A DNA stretch of 64,000 nucleotides, taken from positions 1 through 64,000 of the forward strand of contig NZ_JACYHF010000022.1 of assembly GCF_016482685.1 (NCBI RefSeq), given 5' to 3'. The translations under genes were made by a program, and so were the position numbers. Within the stretch, counting starts at the first letter, position 1. Every line of letters starts with the position of its first letter. This document shows positions 52,801 through 62,915 of this stretch, piece after piece. This stretch comes from Streptomyces sp. DSM 110735 (GTDB lineage Bacteria; Actinomycetota; Actinomycetes; Streptomycetales; Streptomycetaceae). Under the pieces are notes generated by a model that saw only the letters and a list, made by a program, of their open reading frames with translations, did not search any database and had not been told where the DNA came from.

Positions 52801-54639
52801 ATGTCTGTCAGGATAGATGGCGAAAAGTCAGGCCAGGTTCCGGGCCGACCGAGCCGGGCGCGGCGCTTTCCGCGCGGCCCGCGTCCGGAGGCGGTTCCCG
52901 TCCTGACGGGCCGGGCGTGCGCCCTCGTGGGCGTCGTGGACATCGCCGCGGGGGTGTTCCCGCGCTTCCGTCACAGCCGTATGCACGCCCTCGCCGAGGT
53001 GCTGCCCGGCTCCTTCGGACCGTTCGCGGCGGCGCTCTCGCTCAGCGCGGGCGTGCTCCTGCTGCTGCTCGGACACGGGCTCAAACGGCGCAAGCGGCGC
53101 GCCTGGCGGGCCGCCGTCGCGCTGCTTCCGGCGGGCGCGGTCGCCCAGTTCCTGTACCGGCACTCACTCATCGGCATGTTCATCTCGCTGGTGCTCTTCA
53201 CGGTCCTGCTCTGCTACCGCCGTGAGTTCGCCGCGCTGCCCGACCCGCGCAGCCGCTGGTGGGCGCTGGCCAACTTCGTGCTCATGAGCGCGGGGTCCCT
53301 CGCCCTCGGACTGGTCATCGTCAGCGTCCACCCCGGCCGCACGATCGGCGACCCGAGCCTGGCCGACCGGCTGACACACGTGGTCTACGGGCTGTTCGGC
53401 TTCGAGGGACCGGTGGACTACCGGGGCAGCACCTCCTGGACGGTCGCCTTCTCGCTCGGCGCGCTCGGCTGGCTGACCGCCGTCACCACCAGCTATCTCG
53501 CCTTCCGCCCCGAGCACCCGGCCGCCCGCCTCACCGAGGAGGACGAGTCCCGGCTGCGCGCCCTCCTGGAGCGGCACGGGCGCCGCGACTCCCTCGGCCA
53601 CTTCGCGCTGCGCCGCGACAAGGCGGTCGTCTTCTCCCCGAGCGGCAAGGCGGCCGTCACCTATCGCGTCGTCTCCGGCGTGATGCTGGCCAGCGGCGAC
53701 CCGATCGGCGACGTGGAGGCGTGGCCCGGCGCCATCGAGCGCTTCATGGACGTCGCCAAGGCCCACTCCTGGGCACCCGCCGTCATGGGCTGCTCGGAGA
53801 CGGGCGGCGAGGTGTGGACCCGCGAGACCGGTCTGGACGCCCTGGAGCTGGGCGACGAGGCGGTGGTCGACGTGGCGGATTTCTCGCTCGCCGGACGCGC
53901 GATGCGCAACGTGCGCCAGATGGTCAAGCGCATCGAGCGGGCCGGCTACGAGACCCGGGTACGGCGGGTGCGTGACCTGGGCGAGGCGGAGCTGGAGCGT
54001 ATCCGCCGCGCGGCGGAGGACTGGCGCGGCACCGACACCGAGCGCGGCTTCTCCATGGCGCTCGGCCGCATCGGCGATCCCTCCGACGGCGACTGCCTGA
54101 TCGCCACCGCCCACAAGCAGGACGAGGTCCCCGGTCCCTACGGCGACCTCAAGGCGATCCTGCACTTCGTGCCCTGGGGACCGGACGGCGCCTCGCTCGA
54201 CCTGATGCGCCGCGACCGCTCCGCCGACCCCGGCATGAACGAACTCCTCATCGTCGCCGCCCTCCAGGCGGCGCCCCGCCTCGGCATCACCCGGGTCTCG
54301 CTCAACTTCGCGATGTTCCGCTCCGCCCTCGCGCGCGGCGAGAAGATCGGCGCGGGCCCGGTGCTGCGCGCCTGGCGCGGGCTCCTCGTGTTCCTCTCGC
54401 GCTGGTTCCAGATCGAGTCGCTGTACAAGTTCAACGCCAAGTTCCAGCCGCGCTGGGAGCCGCGCTTCCTGATCTACCGCGCCTCCGGCGACCTGCCCCG
54501 CATCGGCTTCGCCGCCATGCAGGCGGAGGGTTTCGTCAACCTCGCGCTGCCCCTGCCGCGCTTCCTGCGCGGGCGCCGGGCGACGACCCCGCGCCCCTGC
54601 GGGCACGCCGCCGTCGAACACGACGTACGCGCCGCCTGA
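52801..54639 (+). CDS. MprF-like aminoacyl-lipid synthase (DUF2156 domain)
   Basis: A 612-aa membrane protein. About six to seven TM segments lie in residues 35-235, and a C-terminal soluble domain (about 265-590) is the DUF2156/phosphatidylglycerol lysyltransferase fold of tandem GNAT units: VVFSPSGKAAVTYRVVSGVM, VWTRETGLDALELGDEAVVD, MRNVRQMVKRIERAGYE, DLMRRDRSADPGMNELLIVA. These enzymes transfer amino acids from aminoacyl-tRNA to lipids. No lysyl-tRNA synthetase domain is fused, unlike mycobacterial LysX. The amino acid is not evident; alanine is suggested by the esterase neighbour. The start is uncertain: the Shine-Dalgarno is poor. Confidence 0.85.
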   Translation: MSVRIDGEKSGQVPGRPSRARRFPRGPRPEAVPVLTGRACALVGVVDIAAGVFPRFRHSRMHALAEVLPGSFGPFAAALSLSAGVLLLLLGHGLKRRKRRAWRAAVALLPAGAVAQFLYRHSLIGMFISLVLFTVLLCYRREFAALPDPRSRWWALANFVLMSAGSLALGLVIVSVHPGRTIGDPSLADRLTHVVYGLFGFEGPVDYRGSTSWTVAFSLGALGWLTAVTTSYLAFRPEHPAARLTEEDESRLRALLERHGRRDSLGHFALRRDKAVVFSPSGKAAVTYRVVSGVMLASGDPIGDVEAWPGAIERFMDVAKAHSWAPAVMGCSETGGEVWTRETGLDALELGDEAVVDVADFSLAGRAMRNVRQMVKRIERAGYETRVRRVRDLGEAELERIRRAAEDWRGTDTERGFSMALGRIGDPSDGDCLIATAHKQDEVPGPYGDLKAILHFVPWGPDGASLDLMRRDRSADPGMNELLIVAALQAAPRLGITRVSLNFAMFRSALARGEKIGAGPVLRAWRGLLVFLSRWFQIESLYKFNAKFQPRWEPRFLIYRASGDLPRIGFAAMQAEGFVNLALPLPRFLRGRRATTPRPCGHAAVEHDVRAA

Positions 54640-54672
54640 CCGGCGCCACGCACCCCCGCCGAGTCGACACCA

Positions 54673-54725
54673 CGGCCCGGACCGGGACACGGCCCCTTTT
54701 CACCGGGCCGTCCCGGTCCGGGCCG
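54673..54725. terminator. Long terminator hairpin before folP
   Basis: Arms at 54673-54695 and 54705-54725 pair over 15 + 6 bp with a 2-nt bulge. It lies 34 nt after the MprF-like stop and separates it from the fol operon. Confidence 0.85.
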
Positions 54726-54753
54726 TCGCGCGAGCCGGGCGCCCTTCGGGGCC

Positions 54754-54759
54754 TACGCT
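54754..54759 (+). promoter_or_regulatory. Candidate -10 box of folP (leaderless)
   Basis: TACGCT ends 6 nt before the folP ATG, with no Shine-Dalgarno, suggesting a leaderless folP mRNA. Confidence 0.45.
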
Positions 54760-54765
54760 GAACGT

Positions 54766-55668
54766 ATGAACAACCACAGCGGACGCGGCCGGGTGGCGGG
54801 CCTGCCGGAATGGGACCGGTGCGCGGTCATGGGGGTCGTCAACGTGACCCCCGACTCCTTCTCCGACGGCGGCCGCTGGTTCGACACGACCCATGCCGTC
54901 AAGCACGGTCTCGACCTGGTGGCCGAGGGCGCCGATCTGGTCGACGTGGGCGGCGAGTCCACCCGCCCCGGCGCCACCCGGGTGGACGAGGCGGAGGAGC
55001 TGCGCCGGGTCCTCCCCGTGGTGCGGGGTCTGGCCGCCGAGGGTGTGGTGGTGTCCGTGGACACCATGCGCGCCTCGGTCGCCGAGCAGTCCCTCGCGGC
55101 GGGCGCCGCGCTCGTCAACGACGTCAGCGGCGGTCTCGCCGACCCCGCGATGCTCCCGGTGGTCGCCGCCGCCGGTGCCCCCTTCGTGGTGATGCACTGG
55201 CGCGGTCTGCTGGCGGGCGGCAACGTCCGGGGGCACTACGCCGACGTCGTCACCGAGGTCGTGGACGAGCTGCGCGCGCGGGTGGACGCCGTCCTCGACG
55301 CCGGTGTCGCCCCGGACCGGATCGTGATCGACCCGGGTCTCGGCTTCTCCAAGGACGCCGCCGACGACCTCGCCCTCCTCGCGCACCTGGACGCGCTGCG
55401 CGCGCTCGGGCACCCGCTGCTGGTCGCCGCCTCCCGCAAGCGCTTCCTCGGCCATGTGCTGGCCGGACCCGACGGCGTCACCCCGCCCGCCCGCGAGCGC
55501 GACGCGGCCACCGCCGCCGTCTCCGCGCTGGCCGCGCAGGCGGGCGCCTGGGCGGTACGGGTGCACGAGGTGCGCGCCACCGCCGACGCGGTGCGCGTGG
55601 CGCGGGCGGTCGAGGCGGCCCGGGAACAGGGTCCCGCCGCCGGTACGCCGTCGGAAGGAGACCGGTGA
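54766..55668 (+). CDS. folP: Dihydropteroate synthase
   Basis: FolP joins dihydropterin pyrophosphate and p-aminobenzoate; it is the sulfonamide target. The 300-aa TIM barrel has VMGVVNVTPDSFSDGGRW, VDVGGESTRPGA, VNDVSGGLADPAM, IVIDPGLGFSKD and LVAASRKRFLGHVL. Length is typical. It leads the folP-NTF2-folB-folK-DUF3180 run; the stop overlaps the GTG of the next gene (GTGA). The -10-like box just upstream suggests a leaderless start. Confidence 0.97.
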   Translation: MNNHSGRGRVAGLPEWDRCAVMGVVNVTPDSFSDGGRWFDTTHAVKHGLDLVAEGADLVDVGGESTRPGATRVDEAEELRRVLPVVRGLAAEGVVVSVDTMRASVAEQSLAAGAALVNDVSGGLADPAMLPVVAAAGAPFVVMHWRGLLAGGNVRGHYADVVTEVVDELRARVDAVLDAGVAPDRIVIDPGLGFSKDAADDLALLAHLDALRALGHPLLVAASRKRFLGHVLAGPDGVTPPARERDAATAAVSALAAQAGAWAVRVHEVRATADAVRVARAVEAAREQGPAAGTPSEGDR

Positions 55669-56195
55669 GCGCGCCGCATCTGGACGTCGAACAGGTGTCG
55701 GCCGCCAACACCGCCTTCTACGAGGCACTGGAGCGCGGCGACTTCGAGGAGCTGGCCGGTCTCTGGCTCACCCCCGCCGACCTGGGCGTGGACGAGGAGT
55801 ACCACGACCCCGCCGACGCGGGCGTGATCTCCTGCGTGCATCCCGGCTGGCCGGTGCTGACCGGGCGCGGCGAGGTCCTCAGGTCGTACGCGCTGATCAT
55901 GGCGAACACCGACTACATCCAGTTCTTCCTGACCGACGTGCACGTCTCCGTCACCGGCGACACGGCGCTGGTCACCTGCACGGAGAACATCCTCAGCGGG
56001 GGTCCGGCGCCGGAGGAGGGCGAGGAGCTGGGTCCGCTGGTCGGCCAGCTCGTCGTCGCCACCAACGCCTTCCGGCGCACCCCGGCGGGCTGGAAGCTCT
56101 GGTCGCACCACGCCTCCCCGGTGCTCGCCACCACCGACGAGGACGAGGAAGAGGGCAACGGCTCCAACCCGGACGACGACGGCACGCTCGCCTGA
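55665..56195 (+). CDS. NTF2-like (SnoaL/DUF4440-type) protein in the folate operon
   Basis: A 176-aa protein with the NTF2-like cone fold: VSAANTAFYEALERGDFEEL, SCVHPGWPVLTGRGEVLRSY, VHVSVTGDTALVTCTENI, WKLWSHHASPVL. The C-terminal 25 residues are acidic and disordered. No folate-related function is known for this family. The GTG overlaps the folP stop (GTGA) and has the strong GGAAGGAG, so it is made with FolP. It may bind a pterin-like ligand; that is a guess from position only. Confidence 0.85.
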   Translation: MSAPHLDVEQVSAANTAFYEALERGDFEELAGLWLTPADLGVDEEYHDPADAGVISCVHPGWPVLTGRGEVLRSYALIMANTDYIQFFLTDVHVSVTGDTALVTCTENILSGGPAPEEGEELGPLVGQLVVATNAFRRTPAGWKLWSHHASPVLATTDEDEEEGNGSNPDDDGTLA

Positions 56196-56428
56196 ACACC
56201 CCGGGCGGGAGTGGTTGGAATCACCCTCGCCCGGGTAGGTGCGCACACCAGTCGGCGGCGCGGCCGGAATTCACCGGGTTCCCACCCTGTGAACGATCTT
56301 GGCCCGGCACCGCCCGACACCCCGTGGCCCGGCCCTGTCGGTGCCCGCAGGTAGATTCGTCCAAGGCCGGTGCGCCGCCCGCTCGCGGCACCGACCGGCC
56401 GTTCCCGACGATTGCAGGAGTGATTCGC

Positions 56429-56788
56429 GTGGATCGTGTCGCGCTGCGCGGCCTGAAGGCCCGTGGGCACCACGGCGTGTTCCCCAGGGAGCGCGAAGAG
56501 GGCCAGACCTTCATCGTGGACCTCGTCCTCGGCCTGGACACCCGGCCGGCCGCGGCCGACGACGACCTGGCGAAGACCGCGCACTACGGCCTGGTCGCCG
56601 AGGAGGTCGTGGCCGTCGTCGAGGGCGAGCCGGTGAACCTCATCGAGACCCTCGCCGAGCGGATCGCCCAGACCTGCCTGAAGCACGACGCGGTGCGGGA
56701 GGTCGAGGTGTGCGTCCACAAGCCGGACGCGCCGATCACCGTGCCCTTCGACGACGTGACCGTCACCATCCTCCGGAGCCGAGCATGA
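56429..56788 (+). CDS. folB: Dihydroneopterin aldolase
   Basis: FolB cleaves 7,8-dihydroneopterin to 6-hydroxymethyl-dihydropterin and glycolaldehyde. The 119-aa product has GLKARGHHGVFPREREEGQT, AHYGLVAEEVVAVVEGEPVN with the catalytic-type Tyr, LIETLAERIAQTC with the pterin-binding Glu, and the Lys in CVHKPDAPI. GTG 56429 follows AGGAG by 8-9 nt; GTG 56420 is an alternative. The stop overlaps folK by ATGA. The 233-nt gap before folB may hold its own promoter. Confidence 0.95.
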   Translation: MDRVALRGLKARGHHGVFPREREEGQTFIVDLVLGLDTRPAAADDDLAKTAHYGLVAEEVVAVVEGEPVNLIETLAERIAQTCLKHDAVREVEVCVHKPDAPITVPFDDVTVTILRSRA

Positions 56789-57396
56789 CCCGACCTTTCG
56801 CCAAGGGTCAGAGCGACCCGACCGTCCAGCCGGTCCCCGCGTCCGTCGTCGAGAAGGTCGACGAGGCCGACTCGACCCTGCACAACCCCCAGTGGGCGGT
56901 GCTCTCCTTCGGCGCCAACCTTGGCAACCGCCTGGAGACCCTCCAGGCCGCCGTGGACGCCTTCGAGGACACCCCGGGCGTGCGCGTGAAGGCCGTCTCC
57001 CCGGTCTACGAGACGGAGCCGTGGGGCGTCGAGCCCGGCAGCCAGCCCGCCTACTTCAACGCGGTCGTCCTGCTGAAGACCACCCTGCCCCCGTCCTCCC
57101 TGCTGGAGCGGGCGCACGCCGTCGAGGAAGCCTTCCACCGGGTCCGCGACGAGCGCTGGGGCCCGCGCACCCTGGACGTGGACATCGTCTCCTACGCCGG
57201 TGTCACCTCCGACGACCCCGAGCTGACGCTCCCCCACCCGCGCGCCCACGAGCGCGCCTTCGTCCTCGCCCCCTGGCACGACGTGGACCCCGGCGCCGAA
57301 CTGCCGGGCCGGGGCGCGGTGGCGGAGCTGCTGTCGGCGGTCACCCGCGAGGGCGTCGCCCCGCGCGCGGATCTGGAACTCCGACTGCCCGAGTAG
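56785..57396 (+). CDS. folK: 6-Hydroxymethyl-7,8-dihydropterin pyrophosphokinase
   Basis: FolK makes the dihydropterin pyrophosphate used by FolP. The 203-aa product has SFGANLGNRLETLQAAVDAF, VSPVYETEPWG, RVRDERWGPRTLDVDIV and LPHPRAHERAFVLAPW. About 35 extra N-terminal residues precede the fold (MTRPFAKGQSDPTVQPVPAS), as in other Streptomyces versions. It overlaps folB by ATGA. Confidence 0.96.
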   Translation: MTRPFAKGQSDPTVQPVPASVVEKVDEADSTLHNPQWAVLSFGANLGNRLETLQAAVDAFEDTPGVRVKAVSPVYETEPWGVEPGSQPAYFNAVVLLKTTLPPSSLLERAHAVEEAFHRVRDERWGPRTLDVDIVSYAGVTSDDPELTLPHPRAHERAFVLAPWHDVDPGAELPGRGAVAELLSAVTREGVAPRADLELRLPE

Positions 57397-57459
57397 TCGT
57401 TAAGGTCAGGACGACCACGGCCGGGACCGGACCGGTCCGGGGGGAGCTGAAGGGACACC

Positions 57460-57948
57460 GTGAAAGAGCTGCGCATCAGGGTGCTGGCCGGCGTGTTCGT
57501 CGTGGCCGGCGTCCTGTCCTGGGCGGGCGCCCGCCTGTGGAACTCGCTCGGGACGCTGCCCGGCGTGCCGCTCGCCGCGCCCATCGTCCTCGCGCTGATC
57601 GCCGTGGTGCTCTTCGCCACGGCGCTCTCGCTGCGCGGCCGCTTCAAGGCCCAGCGCGAACGCCGCCCCGGCGCCAAGGGCGTGGACCCGATGATGGCCG
57701 CCCGCGCGGTCGTCTTCGGTCACGCCAGCGCCCTGGTCGCCGCCCTCGTCTGCGGCATCTACGGCGGCACGGGCGTCTTCCTCCTGGAGCTGCTCGACCT
57801 CCCGCCCCGCCGCGACCAGGCCATCTACGCCGGTTTCTCGGTCCTCGCGGGCATCGCCGTCATAGCGGCCGCCATCTTCCTGGAGCGCGTCTGCCGCCTC
57901 CCGGAGGACGAGGACGAGAACAACGGCCGCCCGCACCCGGCGGCCTGA
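57460..57948 (+). CDS. DUF3180 family membrane protein
   Basis: A 162-aa protein with four predicted TM segments (about 5-24, 37-56, 86-108 and 122-143): VLAGVFVVAGVLSWAGARLW, PIVLALIAVVLFATALSL, ALVAALVCGIYGGTGVFLLE, GFSVLAGIAVIAAAIFLE. Typically the gene follows folK in actinobacteria. Function unknown. The GTG at 57460 follows AAGGGA by 4 nt. It converges on folE. Confidence 0.85.
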   Translation: MKELRIRVLAGVFVVAGVLSWAGARLWNSLGTLPGVPLAAPIVLALIAVVLFATALSLRGRFKAQRERRPGAKGVDPMMAARAVVFGHASALVAALVCGIYGGTGVFLLELLDLPPRRDQAIYAGFSVLAGIAVIAAAIFLERVCRLPEDEDENNGRPHPAA

Positions 57949-57965
57949 CGGCGCGCCGGGCCGGG

Positions 57966-58020
57966 CTGCTCCTGATCCGCTACCGACTCAGCATCCGCTG
58001 CGGACTCAGCTTCCGCTGCG
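57966..58020. repeat. Short tandem repeat next to the folE stop
   Basis: Two 18-nt units (ACTCAGCATCCGCTGCGG and ACTCAGCTTCCGCTGCGT) followed by a partial third lie between the convergent DUF3180 and folE genes. Confidence 0.5.
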
Positions 58021-58023
58021 TGC

Positions 58024-58629
58024 TCAGCGCGCCATGATGAGGCTCATCGCCTCGTTGCGGGTCGCCGCGTCCCGCAACTGCCCGCGCACCGCCGAGGTGA
58101 GGGTCTTCGCGCCCGGCTTGCGGATGCCCCGCATCGACATGCACATGTGCTCGCACTCCACGACCACGATGACGCCCCGGGGCTCGAGTATCTCCATCAG
58201 GGAGTCCGCGATCTGCGTGGTGAGTCGTTCCTGCACCTGGGGACGGCGGGCGTAGACGTCCACCAGGCGGGCCAGCTTCGACAGACCGGTGATCTTCCCG
58301 GAGACCGACGGGATGTAGCCGACGTGGGCCACGCCGCGGAACGGCACCAGATGGTGCTCACAGGTGGAGTAGACCTCGATGTCCTTCACCAGGACCATCT
58401 CGTCGTGCCCCAGGTCGAACGTCGTCGTCAGCACGTCCTCGGGCTTCTGCCACAGCCCCGCGAAGATCTCCCGGTACGCCCGCGCCACCCGACCCGGGGT
58501 CTCCCGCAGCCCCTCGCGGTCCGGGTCCTCGCCGATCGCCATCAGCAGCTCGCGGACCGCGTTCTCGGCGCGCTTCTCGTCGAACTCGCCGACGGTGCCC
58601 TCACCGGCCAGCGTCACGGGGTCGGTCAT
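58024..58629 (-). CDS. folE: GTP cyclohydrolase I
   Basis: FolE converts GTP to dihydroneopterin triphosphate, the first step of folate synthesis. The 201-aa product has the zinc ligands in YSTCEHHLVPF and ECEHMCMSMRGI, and SGKITGLSKLARLVDVYARR. ATG 58629 is used; the longer frame to 58839 overlaps ftsH and is rejected. It has its own promoter since a strong hairpin lies between ftsH and folE. Confidence 0.97.
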   Translation of the reverse strand: MTDPVTLAGEGTVGEFDEKRAENAVRELLMAIGEDPDREGLRETPGRVARAYREIFAGLWQKPEDVLTTTFDLGHDEMVLVKDIEVYSTCEHHLVPFRGVAHVGYIPSVSGKITGLSKLARLVDVYARRPQVQERLTTQIADSLMEILEPRGVIVVVECEHMCMSMRGIRKPGAKTLTSAVRGQLRDAATRNEAMSLIMAR

Positions 58630-58673
58630 CTGTTGCCTCGTTCCTGTACGTCTCGCCGCGCGGACATGGCGAA

Positions 58674-58713
58674 ATGCCGCGCCCCCCAGGCTAGAACCCG
58701 GGGGGCGCGGCAT
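58674..58713. terminator. Terminator between ftsH and folE
   Basis: A perfect 14-bp stem (58674-58687 with 58700-58713) and 12-nt loop lie 25 nt past the ftsH stop. Confidence 0.85.
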
Positions 58714-58738
58714 ACATTCCGGCCAGGTGGCCGAAGGA

Positions 58739-60778
<2,040 letters not shown>

Positions 60779-60971
60779 CCATACGGAGCGGTGCCGCCCC
60801 GTCCCTCCTGCCATAGTGAGTTTGATAAGACAGTTCTTCTGACGGTACCCCAGCATGGGTGCCCGCAGCCGCACGGAGCGGTGCGGACGGACTGTGGTCC
60901 GCCTCTCCCTTGCTCCAACGGCGCGAGCCCCGCCGGGGTTCCCGATCTCCGGACGGGCTGATCCGCTCGGG

Positions 60972-61532
60972 TCAGCCGCCGTAGACGTGGGGCGCGAGCG
61001 TACCGACGAACGGCAGGTTGCGGTACTTCTCGGCGTAGTCGAGGCCGTAGCCCACGACGAACTCGTTGGGGATGTCGAAGCCGACCCACTCCACGTCGAT
61101 CGCGACCTTGGCCGCCTCCGGCTTGCGCAGCAGCGTGCACACCTTGAGGGAGGCGGGCTCGCGCGAGCCGAGGTTCGAGATCAGCCAGGACAGGGTCAGC
61201 CCGGAGTCGATGATGTCCTCGACGATCAGGACGTGACGGCCCTTGATGTCGGTGTCGAGGTCCTTGAGGATGCGGACCACACCGGAGGACTGGGTGCCCG
61301 CGCCGTAGGAGGACACGGCCATCCAGTCCATGGTGACGGGGGTGGACAGCGCCCGGGCGAGGTCCGCCATCACCATCACCGCGCCCTTGAGGACGCCGAC
61401 GATGAGCAGGTCCTTGCCCGCGTACTCCGCGTCGATCTTCGCGGCCAGCTCCGCCAGCTTCGCGTCGATCTCTTCCTTGGTGATGAGCACCGACTTGAGG
61501 TCCGCACCCATGTCTTTCGCGTCCACCCGCAT
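60972..61532 (-). CDS. hpt: Hypoxanthine phosphoribosyltransferase
   Basis: Hpt salvages hypoxanthine (and guanine) to nucleotides with PRPP. The 186-aa product has the PRPP-binding motif VLIVEDIIDSGLTLSWLISN, the flexible-loop SYGAGTQSSG and WVGFDIPNEFVVGYGLDYAE. ATG 61532 (MRVDAKDMGADL) is used. It lies 87 nt downstream of tilS, the usual tilS-hpt-ftsH order of Gram-positives, in which the genes are co-transcribed. Confidence 0.96.
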   Translation of the reverse strand: MRVDAKDMGADLKSVLITKEEIDAKLAELAAKIDAEYAGKDLLIVGVLKGAVMVMADLARALSTPVTMDWMAVSSYGAGTQSSGVVRILKDLDTDIKGRHVLIVEDIIDSGLTLSWLISNLGSREPASLKVCTLLRKPEAAKVAIDVEWVGFDIPNEFVVGYGLDYAEKYRNLPFVGTLAPHVYGG

Positions 61533-61618
61533 CACTTTCGGTCGTCCCGCACTTACGGCCGCACTGTGGCGGCCGGCGGCCCCGGCCGCCTGGGAGGGTC
61601 GCTCCCGGGGCCGGAACT

Positions 61619-62686
61619 TTAGCCTTGCCGAATCACCAGTCTGCCACCCTGACGCTGGGCGACGACCTTGCCGGGCAGGTTGATGGCCCCCTGACCACGC
61701 CAGCCGGTGATCAGACGGTCGACTTCCTCGATGTGCCGGGCGAAGAGGGAACCGGCCGGAGCGCCCGCCTCGATGGCCGCCCGGCGCAGCACGCGGCGGC
61801 GCACGGCGGGGGGCAGCGCGTAGAGCTTGGCGCACTCCAGCAGCCCCGCGTCGTCCCGTACGGAGGACTCCGCCTGACCCGCCCAGGCGTCCAGGGCGTC
61901 GGCGTCGTCGCGGGAGAGCTGGGCGGTGCGGGCGAGTGCCTCCACGACGCCCTTGCCGAGCGCCTTCTCCAGCGCGGGCAGTCCCTCGTGGCGCAGCCGG
62001 GAGCGGGTGTAGGCGGGGTCGGTGTTGTGCGGGTCGTCCCAGACCGGCAGCGACTGGACCAGGCATGCCTTGCGGGCGGTCTGCCGGTCGAGCTGGAGGA
62101 AGGGACGCCGGTAACGGCCGCCGGCCCCCGAGACCGCGGCCATTCCGGACAGGGAGCGGATGCCGGAGCCGCGGGCGAGGCCCAGCAGGACGGTCTCGGC
62201 CTGGTCGTCGCGGGTGTGGCCGAGCAGGACGGCGGCGGCGCCGTGGCGTTCGGCGACGGCGTCAAGGGCGGCGTACCGGGCGTCGCGGGCGGCTGCCTCG
62301 GGTCCGCCCTCGCGGCCGACGCTGACGGCGACGGTCTCGACGGGGGCGAGGCCCAGCTCGCGCAGCCGGAGGGCGACCTCCGCGGCGCGCAGGGCGGAGC
62401 CCTCCTGGAGTCCGTGGTCCACGGTGACGCCACCGGCGCGCACGCCGAGGCGGGGTGCCTCGAAGGCGAGGGCGGAGGCGAGCGCCATGGAGTCGGCGCC
62501 GCCGGAGCAGGCGACGAGCACGAGGGGGGCGACCGGGTCGGCGGGCGGGCCCTGGTCGCGGGCGGTCCGGCCGGCCGGCGCGAGGGCGGTGGCCGCCTCG
62601 GGGCGGCGGCTGTGTTCGGTGATGACGTCGTGCAGTACGCGGCGGACCGCCAGGCGTATCGCCGCGACCGCGGGGTGGGGCCCCAT
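61619..62686 (-). CDS. tilS: tRNA(Ile)-lysidine synthetase
   Basis: TilS converts C34 of the AUA-reading tRNA-Ile to lysidine. The 355-aa product has the N-type ATP PP-loop VACSGGADSMALASALAFEA, GHTRDDQAETVLLGLARGSG and the specificity region WDDPHNTDPAYTRSRLRHEG. Its N-terminus (about 1-55) is longer than in E. coli. The 229-nt upstream gap is free of genes. Confidence 0.95.
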   Translation of the reverse strand: MGPHPAVAAIRLAVRRVLHDVITEHSRRPEAATALAPAGRTARDQGPPADPVAPLVLVACSGGADSMALASALAFEAPRLGVRAGGVTVDHGLQEGSALRAAEVALRLRELGLAPVETVAVSVGREGGPEAAARDARYAALDAVAERHGAAAVLLGHTRDDQAETVLLGLARGSGIRSLSGMAAVSGAGGRYRRPFLQLDRQTARKACLVQSLPVWDDPHNTDPAYTRSRLRHEGLPALEKALGKGVVEALARTAQLSRDDADALDAWAGQAESSVRDDAGLLECAKLYALPPAVRRRVLRRAAIEAGAPAGSLFARHIEEVDRLITGWRGQGAINLPGKVVAQRQGGRLVIRQG

Positions 62687-62915
62687 GTCCGGTTCCCTTC
62701 ATGGAGTTTCGGGAGTGAGCCCGGGTTCGGTCACTCAGAGTGCGTCGATGGTGACAGAAGCGGGCCCTTCCCCGAGCATCGCACGCCTACGCATGGCTGA
62801 CGGTCCCTCGGACGGGTGATAGGAGCGGCGTCCGCCTGCCGTCTTCCTGCCGTCCGTTCGAGGGAGTTCATGGGGGTGTGCTTGCTTGTGGTGAGCGGGG
62901 TCGGCGCTTACCCGG
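62687..62915. other. 229-nt gap between tilS and the metalloprotease gene
   Basis: No gene, tRNA or strong hairpin is visible. It must hold the tilS promoter if tilS is not co-transcribed with the upstream gene. Confidence 0.4.
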
